From Patescibacteria group bacterium (lineage in GTDB: Bacteria; Patescibacteriota; Minisyncoccia; Phycocordibacterales; EsbW-18): a DNA stretch of 23,715 nt. The position numbers and the translations under genes are program-made. The notes under the pieces were generated by a model. It did not search any database. It saw only the letters and a list, made by a program, of their open reading frames with translations, and was not told the DNA's origin. Below are positions 5,638 through 11,281 of this stretch, piece by piece. The DNA lies in NCBI GenBank assembly GCA_030917725.1, contig JAUPUE010000025.1:1-23715 (forward strand), written 5' to 3'. The stretch's first letter is position 1, and each line of letters opens with the position of its first letter.

Positions 5638-5726
5638 CTGTCCCTCCAAGGAGCCTACGGAGCGCGACTGGCGCGAGTCGAGCGGCGAGCTAGCAAGCGA
5701 GACCGCGTGCTCCTTGGAGGGAGCAG
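5638..5726. repeat. Long structured inverted-repeat element between def and mnmA
   Basis: TCCCTCCAAGGAGC (5641-5654) is perfectly repeated in inverse orientation as GCTCCTTGGAGGGA (5709-5722); CTG/CAG extend it past one bulged G. The 54-nt core folds further: CGACT/AGTCG around GGCGCG, and GCGG/CCGC enclosing a GCTAGC palindrome. No protein is encoded and no tRNA or known riboswitch consensus is visible. The whole 212-bp gap between the divergent def and mnmA genes holds only this element, a heptad array and the two promoters. It could be a palindromic mobile element (REP/MITE-like) or a structured RNA. Confidence 0.7.
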
Positions 5727-5761
5727 GGAGCGGAGCAGAAATGTCATAGAGGAGCGAAAGT

Positions 5762-5767
5762 TATACC
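5762..5767 (+). promoter_or_regulatory. Candidate -10 box of mnmA
   Basis: TATACC with 11 nt to the ATG at 5779; expected leader about 5 nt. No good -35 match. It lies downstream of the long inverted-repeat element. Confidence 0.35.
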
Positions 5768-5778
5768 ACTGATAGCTT

Positions 5779-6891
5779 ATGAATCTTAGCTTTGCTATCG
5801 TCCCTGTTATGGATGGTCAAACTAAGAAAAAAGCATTTGTCGGTATGAGTGGTGGAGTCGACAGCTCTGTTTCTGCCGCGCTGTTACAGCGCGAAGGCTA
5901 CGACGTAACGGGAGTCTTCATTAAGGCGTGGCATCCGGAGTTTCTCGAGTGTACATGGCGCGACGATCGTCGTGATGCCATGGCGGTGTGTGCTCAGCTC
6001 GGCATTCCATTCGAAACATGCGACCTGGAAGAAGAATATAAACGCGACGTTGTGGACTATCTCATTCGTGAATACGCATCGGGACGTACCCCGAATCCCG
6101 ATGTTATGTGCAATCAATACATCAAGTTTGGTGCGTTCTTTCGGTTTGCGCGCGAGCGCGGTGCGGATGTCGTCGCCACAGGTCACTACGCTCGCTCTGT
6201 TATCGACTTTGACGGCACAACGCGCCTGTTCAAAGGGGTCGATACTCAAAAAGACCAAAGCTACTTTTTATGGACATTACCGCAAGAGACTATTTCTCAC
6301 GTGCTCTTTCCGGTTGGAGGATTTGTAAAGTCTCGAGTGCGAGAGCTTGCTGCTGAGTTTGGTTTGCCTGTTGCCAAAAAGAAAGACAGTCAGGGTATCT
6401 GTTTCTTGGGGGATGTGAGTATAGAAGATTTTTTGAAGCGCTTTGTTCCAGTTGCGCCCGGTGATGTTCTCGATGTTGATGGGGACATCATCGGTTCCCA
6501 CGAAGGGGCGCTCATTTATACGTTTGGACAGCGCCACGGGTTTGATGTTCGAAAAAAGAAGCCCGATGACGGTCCGTGGTATGTCGTTGCAAAAGATATG
6601 GAGGCAAACACCATCACTGTCTCGCAAGAAGGAAAGACTGACCCACGTTTCGCAACTGCTAGCGTAAAACTTTCTGATACCAATTGGATTGGTGGATCAT
6701 TTACTGACTCCGAAGAAAAACTCATGTGTCGTTTTCGCTATCGTCAGACGCTCGTTCCGTGTTCGGTCACTACTGATCGTCATCACGGTGCCATTGTTCA
6801 ATTTGATACACCGCAACCTGCGGTGACACCGGGGCAATCGCTCGTCATCTACAAAGGAGAAGAATGTCTCGGAGGAGGAGTTATTGTGTAA
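5779..6891 (+). CDS. mnmA: tRNA-specific 2-thiouridylase MnmA
   Basis: A 370-residue enzyme that adds sulfur to U34 of tRNAs for Lys, Glu and Gln, using ATP and a persulfide donor. The PP-loop SGGVDSS is at residues 24-30. The two catalytic cysteines are present: Cys111 in NPDVMCNQYIKFG and Cys208 in KKDSQGICFLG. GHYAR and KDQSYFLW are conserved, and the C-terminal beta-barrel ends GGGVI. ATG at 5779 or 5809 are both possible; the latter would remove ten residues before the KKKAFVGMSGG strand and gives a more usual N-terminus. No ribosome binding site precedes either. The 3' end is followed after 55 nt by the nuclease gene with its own promoter. Confidence 0.96.
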   Translation: MNLSFAIVPVMDGQTKKKAFVGMSGGVDSSVSAALLQREGYDVTGVFIKAWHPEFLECTWRDDRRDAMAVCAQLGIPFETCDLEEEYKRDVVDYLIREYASGRTPNPDVMCNQYIKFGAFFRFARERGADVVATGHYARSVIDFDGTTRLFKGVDTQKDQSYFLWTLPQETISHVLFPVGGFVKSRVRELAAEFGLPVAKKKDSQGICFLGDVSIEDFLKRFVPVAPGDVLDVDGDIIGSHEGALIYTFGQRHGFDVRKKKPDDGPWYVVAKDMEANTITVSQEGKTDPRFATASVKLSDTNWIGGSFTDSEEKLMCRFRYRQTLVPCSVTTDRHHGAIVQFDTPQPAVTPGQSLVIYKGEECLGGGVIV

Positions 6892-6909
6892 AAAGAGGGA
6901 CAACTTATT

Positions 6910-6937
6910 TTGTACGTCACGTATCGTGTCGTATACT
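6910..6937 (+). promoter_or_regulatory. Promoter of the ATP-cone nuclease gene
   Basis: TTGTAC (6910-6915), 16-nt spacer, TATACT (6932-6937). The ATG at 6947 is 9 nt after the -10 box, so the mRNA would have a leader of 0-4 nt. Confidence 0.55.
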
Positions 6938-6946
6938 TTTTGCATA

Positions 6947-7780
6947 ATGCTCGTCATAAAACTCGACGGAACACAGGAACCGTTTGATCCCGAGAAGTTG
7001 TTGCACTCACTTCAAAATGCAGGGGCGGAGCCGTCCGTTGCTGAAGGTATTCTCAAACAGATTCAAGGAGAGATGAAAGACGGGGTGACGACATCCCACA
7101 TCTACCGACGCGCGCGCGAGCTTCTTCGAAAACACACCGATCATCCGGTCGCTGCACGCTATTCGCTTCGTCGCGCTGTTCTCGATATGGGTCCTTCTGG
7201 ATACCCTTTTGAAAAGCTCTTGGGTGAGGTATTCCGCAAGCGTGGCTATCAGGTTGAGGTTGGAAAGATGCTCAAAGGTAAGTGTGTTGATCATGAAGTT
7301 GACGTTATTGCGCGCAACGACACCGAGCTTATCTTGGGAGAAGCTAAGTTCCACAACAACCAAAGCTTCAAGACCGATGTAAAAGTTGCACTCTATATAC
7401 ATGCTCGCATGCTCGATCTCGAGGCAAACGATTTTGACGGTCTATGCCCCGTTGGAGGAAAGACACATTCATATCTCATCACCAATACCAAGTTCACCGA
7501 TGCGGCGATTGCCTACGGCACCTGTGTTGGTCTCACGATGATTGGTTGGGGATATCCACACAAGGGAAATGTCGAGGATCTCATCGAGGAGGCGGGTCTC
7601 CATCCGCTTTCGTGTCTCACAACGGTATCGCGGAAAGAAAAAGAAATTTTTTATCAGCAAGGCATCGTGCTTTGTCGAGCGGTTGCCGACAATCCAAACC
7701 TGCTTGAATCTGCGGGCATCACTGGCAAAAAGGTGGATGAGGTTATTGCTGAAGCAAATCGGCTTTGTGGTGTTGCCTAA
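6947..7780 (+). CDS. ATP-cone / restriction-endonuclease-like fusion protein
   Basis: A 277-residue protein with two recognisable parts. Residues 1-80 form an ATP-cone, the nucleotide-sensing domain of NrdR and ribonucleotide reductases (VIKLDGTQEPFDPEKL at the start, YSLRRAVLDMGPSGYPFEK at its end). Residues about 86-205 look like an Mrr-type PD-(D/E)XK nuclease domain: Glu94 in the first helix, Asp119 in HEVDVIARN, then Glu132 and Lys134 in LGEAKFHN. The tail (215-277) ends in GITGKKVDEVIAEANRLCG, similar to a helix-hairpin-helix DNA-binding motif. A nuclease gated by ATP or dATP is the natural reading, but target and role are unknown; no methyltransferase gene lies nearby, so it is not an ordinary restriction system. 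The start is fixed by a -10 box 9 nt upstream of the ATG. Confidence 0.82.
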   Translation: MLVIKLDGTQEPFDPEKLLHSLQNAGAEPSVAEGILKQIQGEMKDGVTTSHIYRRARELLRKHTDHPVAARYSLRRAVLDMGPSGYPFEKLLGEVFRKRGYQVEVGKMLKGKCVDHEVDVIARNDTELILGEAKFHNNQSFKTDVKVALYIHARMLDLEANDFDGLCPVGGKTHSYLITNTKFTDAAIAYGTCVGLTMIGWGYPHKGNVEDLIEEAGLHPLSCLTTVSRKEKEIFYQQGIVLCRAVADNPNLLESAGITGKKVDEVIAEANRLCGVA

Positions 7781-7812
7781 AGAACTAACAAACAAATAAA
7801 CCAATAAATTCT

Positions 7813-8253
7813 ATGGAACTTGAACTCATTCAAACAATGCTCCCCGTCGTCGTTGCTCTCTTGCTCGGCATGCTCATCGGCGTCGAGCGTTCGCTTGCGC
7901 ACAAAACCGCTGGACTCCGCACGTACGGGCTCGTTGCCATGGGTTCAGCACTTTTTATTGTTGTTGCACGTATGGGTGGCGATCCCAACGCGGTTCAATA
8001 TGCCGATAGCATCATGCGCATCACTGCGGCAGTGGTTACTGGTATCGGATTCCTCTGTGCGGGTGCCATTATTCTTCGCGACAAGATGGTTGTTGGTCTC
8101 ACAACGGCAGCTGGTTTGTGGATTGCCGCCGGCATTGGTGTTGCTGCGGGATTTGAACTCTACGCGCTTGCTGTCCTCACAACATTCCTCACACTGCTCA
8201 CATTCACGATTTTCTGGTATCTCGAACGCGGTGTTCAGGAGATAAGCGAATAA
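7813..8253 (+). CDS. MgtC/SapB-family membrane protein
   Basis: A 146-residue integral membrane protein with four predicted helices (about 9-26, 37-53, 66-90, 96-135 as two close segments). Family motifs are LLGMLIGVER near the start, TAGLRTYGLVAMGSALF, then VTGIGFLCAGAIIL and GLTTAAGLWIAAGIGVAAG. MgtC proteins aid growth at low magnesium or in macrophages in pathogens, and their action involves ATP synthase or transport partners; in free-living or symbiotic bacteria the role is open. Only the membrane part is present, as in SapB-type members; the soluble C-terminal domain of Salmonella MgtC (about 230 residues) is absent. It starts 32 nt after the ATP-cone nuclease with an A-rich leader and no ribosome binding site. 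Confidence 0.9.
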   Translation: MELELIQTMLPVVVALLLGMLIGVERSLAHKTAGLRTYGLVAMGSALFIVVARMGGDPNAVQYADSIMRITAAVVTGIGFLCAGAIILRDKMVVGLTTAAGLWIAAGIGVAAGFELYALAVLTTFLTLLTFTIFWYLERGVQEISE

Positions 8254-8269
8254 TTTATATAACGAAGAC

Positions 8270-8295
8270 GACCACGCTCGGGATTGAGTGTGGTC
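8270..8295. terminator. Hairpin between convergent genes
   Basis: GACCACGCTC pairs with GAGTGTGGTC (one G-T wobble) around GGGATT. It lies 17 nt after the MgtC-family stop and only 2 nt from the end of the convergent gene at 8298. The U-tracts are poor on both sides, so termination efficiency is uncertain. Confidence 0.6.
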
Positions 8296-8297
8296 GG

Positions 8298-8876
8298 TTA
8301 GGCTGCGACGACCTGATAAGGTCGGCCGAGCGCGGTGAGTTGTGGGAGGAGTAGGGAAAGCTCCTGTTGAAGAACAAGCGATTCGAATGTCGGCGGGATT
8401 TGCAGCGTCCCAACTCGGATGCGTGCTACAGAACCGAGCGGAGCCGATGCGACGATCCATCCGAGCCCTGCCGACAGATCTTTTCGTACATCCGTCGGCA
8501 TCTTTAGGCAGTTGAGAAGTGTCGCATAGACGCGATGTACTTCATCAGACGGCCCGCGGAGATTGAGCGAGAGCGCGACGAGCGCGTGCGAGGGAGTGTC
8601 GAGGATGTCGAGAACAAGGTGGCTCAGTATCATCGACCGGTGTTCCTTGGCGATGAGATAGACTTCCGTGCTCCCTGAAGCCCTGATTGCTCGCTCAACC
8701 GTGCTGAACGTAATCTGTTTGAACGCCTCTCCGAATCGTTCGTGTGTTTTTCGAATCGCCTGACAGTAGAGCTCAGGGCTCACATCAGGCAGACTGCGTA
8801 CACCGTTTCGGTCGAGCCTCCCCTCAAAGGAGAGGGAAAGCTGGGAACTTGTCTCGGGGACAAGTATCTTTGCCAT
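8298..8876 (-). CDS. Hypothetical soluble protein, unrecognised
   Basis: A 192-residue protein with no signal peptide or membrane segment and no motif I recognise. The sequence looks mixed alpha/beta: an amphipathic region with Ser-Leu-rich strands at 10-25, helices at 33-55, a hydrophobic stretch (HRSMILSHLVLDILD) at about 79-93, and a Leu-rich C-terminal helix (SLVLQQELSLLLPQL). Unlike most genes here it has a strong ribosome binding site: GAGGAG six nt before the ATG. It also has its own promoter with a perfect -35 box. It diverges from the gene at 9035, which has the same kind of strong ribosome binding site. This pair may have a different origin or expression level from the surrounding core genes. 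Confidence 0.75.
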   Translation of the reverse strand: MAKILVPETSSQLSLSFEGRLDRNGVRSLPDVSPELYCQAIRKTHERFGEAFKQITFSTVERAIRASGSTEVYLIAKEHRSMILSHLVLDILDTPSHALVALSLNLRGPSDEVHRVYATLLNCLKMPTDVRKDLSAGLGWIVASAPLGSVARIRVGTLQIPPTFESLVLQQELSLLLPQLTALGRPYQVVAA

Positions 8877-8931
8877 CGTTTTCTCCTCGCGGGGTAGGGG
8901 GTTGGATTCGATTCGCTATGACCTGAGGCCG

Positions 8932-8961
8932 AGAATAGCCCTGTTTAGAGGCCTTTGTCAA
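8932..8961 (-). promoter_or_regulatory. Promoter of the unrecognised minus-strand gene
   Basis: On the minus strand TTGACA (8961-8956, exact consensus), 18-nt spacer, TATTCT (8937-8932). The start would be near 8925, giving a leader of about 50 nt that carries the GAGGAG ribosome binding site. Confidence 0.6.
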
Positions 8962-8979
8962 TTTTCCACACTGTTATAC

Positions 8980-9010
8980 TTGACTTGTATCCATACTTAT
9001 GATATATAAT
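8980..9010 (+). promoter_or_regulatory. Promoter of the small gene at 9035
   Basis: A consensus TATAAT lies at 9005-9010 and TTGACT at 8980-8985, with a long 19-nt spacer. Transcription from about 9017 would leave an 18-nt leader with AAGGAGG (9020-9026), eight nt before the ATG. The divergent minus-strand promoter begins only 19 nt upstream. Confidence 0.5.
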
Positions 9011-9034
9011 GAGTCCAGAAAGGAGGCCGACCAC

Positions 9035-9292
9035 ATGGCCAAGCACGAAATGACGAAGGTTGAAGCCGAACAGATTTTTCGTGGCGGAATCCCCGAAAAT
9101 CCTGAGACTCTTCCTCGGATTTTCGATGGGTTGAGAATCCCCATGAAGCACCGGAGCGGCCTGACCATTCTCATGAGCAAGCTTGTTGCTCGTGGGATGG
9201 TGGGGGTTGTTCCGACCGATGACTCGGAGAAGACTCTGCCCAAGTACTATCGACCGTCGGCAGTATCTCACCAGGTCCGCCGCGCAGGCTGA
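9035..9292 (+). CDS. Small basic protein, possible winged-helix regulator
   Basis: An 85-residue protein. The ATG at 9035 is chosen because AAGGAGG lies eight nt upstream; an in-frame ATG at 8999 lies inside the predicted promoter. The middle reads LTILMSKLVARGMVGVVP followed by LPKYYRP. This resembles the recognition helix plus wing of MarR/BlaI-type winged-helix proteins (TLLSRLVKKG...Y-x-P), but the protein is shorter than those families and the match is only a pattern, so the call is tentative. It diverges from the 192-residue gene; a small regulator next to a divergent target is a common layout. A terminator with two tandem hairpins follows. Confidence 0.65.
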   Translation: MAKHEMTKVEAEQIFRGGIPENPETLPRIFDGLRIPMKHRSGLTILMSKLVARGMVGVVPTDDSEKTLPKYYRPSAVSHQVRRAG

Positions 9293-9311
9293 ACCTCCAT
9301 GTTCCACTACC

Positions 9312-9331
9312 GATGCAGATTCGTCTGCATC
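9312..9331 (+). other. Perfect 8-bp hairpin with TTCG tetraloop
   Basis: GATGCAGA and TCTGCATC pair perfectly around TTCG, an exceptionally stable tetraloop. No U-tract follows; the true terminator begins 8 nt later. It may protect the 3' end of the mRNA of the small gene. Confidence 0.6.
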
Positions 9332-9338
9332 CCCACAC

Positions 9339-9371
9339 CCACACCGGTCCCAAGGACGCCGGTGTGGTTTT
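9339..9371 (+). terminator. Intrinsic terminator of the small gene at 9035
   Basis: CCACACCGG pairs with CCGGTGTGG (9 bp); TCC/GGA pairs inside. TTTT follows at once. The next gene's extended -10 box begins only 6 nt after it. Confidence 0.9.
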
Positions 9372-9376
9372 GCGCA

Positions 9377-9385
9377 TGGTAGAAT
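9377..9385 (+). promoter_or_regulatory. Extended -10 promoter of the PD-(D/E)XK nuclease gene
   Basis: TGGTAGAAT, a TGn extension plus TAGAAT (5 of 6). Only 6 nt separate it from the ATG at 9392, so the mRNA would start at or within a base or two of the start codon. The -35 position lies within the preceding terminator stem. Confidence 0.5.
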
Positions 9386-9391
9386 TGAACG

Positions 9392-10198
9392 ATGCCGTAC
9401 AAAATCTCTGACCGAAATATCTTTCGCCCGGACTCGTCGGAGCCTTTTCGTTTGTCACGCTCCAAGATTGATCTCTTTACCGAATGTCCACGCTGTTTTT
9501 ATCTCGATCGCCGATTTGGTGTCGGACGTCCCTCGATGCCTGGGTTTACACTCAACGTCGCCGTTGACCATTTGCTTAAAAAAGAATTTGATATCCATCG
9601 TGCAAAAGGCGAGCCACACCCGCTCATGAAGAAGCACGGACTCGATGCGGTACCGTTTGATCATCCACAACTTGATGTGTGGCGTGAGAACTTCAAAGGC
9701 GTTCAATATGTCTATGAACCTGCGAACTTTTTAGTCACCGGAGCAGTCGATGATATCTGGGTGTCACCCAATGGTGATTTGCACGTCGTCGACTACAAAG
9801 CCACAAGCAAAGAAGAAGATCCAAACTTGGACGGCATTTGGCAGCAAGGATACAAACGTCAGATGGAAGTCTATCAGTGGCTTCTTCGTGGACTTGGGTT
9901 TCAAGTCTCAAACCGTGGGTACTTTGTGTATGTAAACGGAAAGAAAGACCGAGCAGCATTTGATGCAAAGCTCGAGTTTGACGTGTTGCTCATTCCGTAC
10001 GACGGCAACTGCGATTGGATTGAGCCGACGCTCATGAAAGCAAAAGCATGTCTCGCGTCAGATGAGCTCCCACCAAGCGGACCAGAGCGATGTGAATACT
10101 GTCCGTATCGCGATGCCGCGGGAAAGACAATCCGCGATATCGTTACCAAAGCAAAAAAGAAAGCAGATGAAAAAGAAAAACCAGCAAAGCTTTTCTAA
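9392..10198 (+). CDS. PD-(D/E)XK nuclease, Cas4/RecB-like, single domain
   Basis: A 268-residue nuclease of the RecB/Cas4/AddB type. LSRSKIDLFTECPRCFYLDRRF is the typical N-terminal helix with a Cys pair (Cys32, Cys35). The catalytic core is VTGAVDDIWV (Asp120/121), HVVDYKATSK (Asp134, Lys136) and YKRQMEVYQWLL (Gln157, Tyr161), in family order. A second Cys pair, Cys234 and Cys237 in CEYCPY, closes the domain; together four Cys could hold an Fe-S cluster, though Cas4 and AddB use a 1+3 layout rather than 2+2. The tail is Lys-rich. There is no helicase domain and no CRISPR locus nearby, so it is a stand-alone nuclease, probably acting on DNA ends. Its 3' end overlaps the alkyltransferase-type gene by 32 nt, pointing to a DNA-repair pair. 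Confidence 0.85.
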   Translation: MPYKISDRNIFRPDSSEPFRLSRSKIDLFTECPRCFYLDRRFGVGRPSMPGFTLNVAVDHLLKKEFDIHRAKGEPHPLMKKHGLDAVPFDHPQLDVWRENFKGVQYVYEPANFLVTGAVDDIWVSPNGDLHVVDYKATSKEEDPNLDGIWQQGYKRQMEVYQWLLRGLGFQVSNRGYFVYVNGKKDRAAFDAKLEFDVLLIPYDGNCDWIEPTLMKAKACLASDELPPSGPERCEYCPYRDAAGKTIRDIVTKAKKKADEKEKPAKLF

Positions 10199-10469
10199 GG
10201 GAGCGCAGACGCCGTTTGCTCAGAAGGTATATCTCATCGTTTCTAAAATCCCAAAAGGGAAGACAATGACGTATGCCGAGGTGGCGCGTAAGGCAGGGAA
10301 GCCTGGCGCGAGCCGTGCGGTGGGTTCCATACTCGCAAAAAACAAAGATCCAAAGCGTGTTCCATGCCATCGCGTCATCCGTTCGGATGGTGGTATGGGT
10401 GGGTATGCGTTTGGTGGAATAAAGAAGAAGGCGGAGATCCTTGCAAAGGAAAAGAATTCCGCCAAATAA
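10167..10469 (+). CDS. Minimal O6-alkylguanine-DNA alkyltransferase (MGMT/Ogt-type DNA-binding domain)
   Basis: A 100-residue protein consisting of only the C-terminal DNA-binding/active-site domain of MGMT proteins. It shows TPFAQKVYLIVSKIPKGKTMTYAEVA, the winged-helix part ASRAVGSILAKN, and the active-site motif VPCHRVIRSDGGMGGYAFG. The acceptor Cys is present, so it could remove O6-alkyl groups directly, unlike alkyltransferase-like proteins that have Trp in its place. The N-terminal domain of Ogt/Ada-C (about 60-80 residues) is missing. The ATG at 10167 lies inside the nuclease gene and gives a short Lys-rich lead; the overlap suggests coupled translation. Substrate range (alkylated DNA or other lesions) cannot be told from sequence. 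Confidence 0.88.
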   Translation: MKKKNQQSFSKGAQTPFAQKVYLIVSKIPKGKTMTYAEVARKAGKPGASRAVGSILAKNKDPKRVPCHRVIRSDGGMGGYAFGGIKKKAEILAKEKNSAK

Positions 10470-10526
10470 ACACTCCGCTCCGCACGCCCTTCGAGGAACA
10501 CCCGATTTTTAAGTGATAAATAAGTC

Positions 10527-11222
10527 TTAAGCGGTTTCTTTCTCAAATAATTTTTTCAACTCCGCTAGCTTGGTATTAACCTCTTCAAAACGCGTGGGGC
10601 CAAGAATATCCTTGGCATCTTCGATTTCGAATTTTATTTCTAAGCATAATCTTAAATACAATCCTTTATACCTGTCAGGTTCTTCGGGACGTGCATCTTC
10701 GAAATAAGGGTCTGTATCTACGAGATACAGATGGGGCTCTTTTTCTGTACGGCGAGTGCCAAAAACATATTGACGATTTTTAAAGATGTCGGAGAAATAA
10801 GAGCCACCTGTCTCGCTTTTTGATTTTACATATTCCAACCATGAGAGATATAGTGAATTTAATTCTACCGAAAGAGCCTCGCGCATTTCTGAAGGAAGGG
10901 GAACTTCTGAATAAAGAATATCGGACAATTCCTGGCCCTCTATTTTATCGGTCACCATGTACAAAGACTCCGGTTTGTCAGAAAGTTTGGCAATCACCAT
11001 TTCTGCTGGTGTGGGGATATATTTCTTAAGTTCGTTGAAAAGTGAAATAGTCTTTAAAGCAGAGGTTTTATTGGATTGTATGACCTTCCCATTTTCATAG
11101 ACCCTTGGATCGATATTTCTAATTATTTTATCTGGTGCCGATGGAAGATTAAAGAGACGACCATGACCTGCCTCTATCTTTTTTGGGTTTTCTTTGAAGG
11201 GGAATCCTTCGGGAGTTTTCAT
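10527..11222 (-). CDS. Kinase-like orphan protein (phosphotransferase fold, degenerate), AT-rich
   Basis: A 231-residue protein that I do not assign to a named family. The layout resembles a protein-kinase/aminoglycoside-phosphotransferase fold: a strand with DKIIRNIDP (31-39), a helix TISLFNELKKYIPTP, a hinge-like LYMVTDKIEGQEL (87-99), a candidate catalytic loop SDIFKNRQYVFG (Asp145, Asn149) and LYLVDTDPYF (Asp169, Asp171) where a DFG motif would be. The usual His before the catalytic Asp and a glycine loop are not evident, so activity is uncertain. Base composition is clearly more AT-rich than in flanking genes, with many AAA, TTT and ATT codons, which suggests later arrival. It has its own extended -10 promoter, predicted to give a leaderless mRNA, divergent from frr. 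Confidence 0.7.
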   Translation of the reverse strand: MKTPEGFPFKENPKKIEAGHGRLFNLPSAPDKIIRNIDPRVYENGKVIQSNKTSALKTISLFNELKKYIPTPAEMVIAKLSDKPESLYMVTDKIEGQELSDILYSEVPLPSEMREALSVELNSLYLSWLEYVKSKSETGGSYFSDIFKNRQYVFGTRRTEKEPHLYLVDTDPYFEDARPEEPDRYKGLYLRLCLEIKFEIEDAKDILGPTRFEEVNTKLAELKKLFEKETA

Positions 11223-11230
11223 GATTTTTA

Positions 11231-11239
11231 ATCATATCA
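11231..11239 (-). promoter_or_regulatory. Extended -10 promoter of the kinase-like gene
   Basis: TGATATGAT on the minus strand (TGn plus TATGAT), 8 nt before the ATG at 11222. The predicted start is at or next to the start codon. No good -35 match. Confidence 0.5.
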
Positions 11240-11244
11240 AACAA

Positions 11245-11274
11245 TTGGAATTTTGACCCCGAGCGGGCTATACT
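11245..11274 (+). promoter_or_regulatory. Promoter of frr
   Basis: TTGGAA (11245-11250), 18-nt spacer, TATACT (11269-11274), 7 nt before the ATG at 11282. This predicts a leaderless frr transcript. It shares a 59-bp gap with the divergent kinase-like gene promoter. Confidence 0.55.
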
Positions 11275-11281
11275 CCCCCAT

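Noticed and set aside
5655..5708. Core of the long inverted repeat as a tRNA or small stable RNA gene
   Set aside because: No T-arm (GTTC...), no 7-nt anticodon loop and no matching acceptor layout; kept only as a structured repeat.
8999..9034. Earlier start (ATG at 8999) for the small gene at 9035
   Set aside because: The extra codons overlap the TATAAT box and the AAGGAGG ribosome binding site, which both point to the ATG at 9035.
9392..10198. True Cas4 of a CRISPR system
   Set aside because: No cas1, cas2 or array is nearby and the Cys layout is 2+2; called a Cas4/RecB-like stand-alone nuclease instead.
10470..10526. Terminator between the alkyltransferase-type gene and the kinase-like gene
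   Set aside because: Only a 5-bp TTAAG/CTTAA pairing and GC-rich wording are seen; no convincing hairpin with a U-tract on either strand.
11253..11258. TTGACC as the -35 of frr
   Set aside because: Only 10 nt separate it from TATACT, too short for a sigma-70 type promoter; TTGGAA at 11245 with 18 nt fits better.
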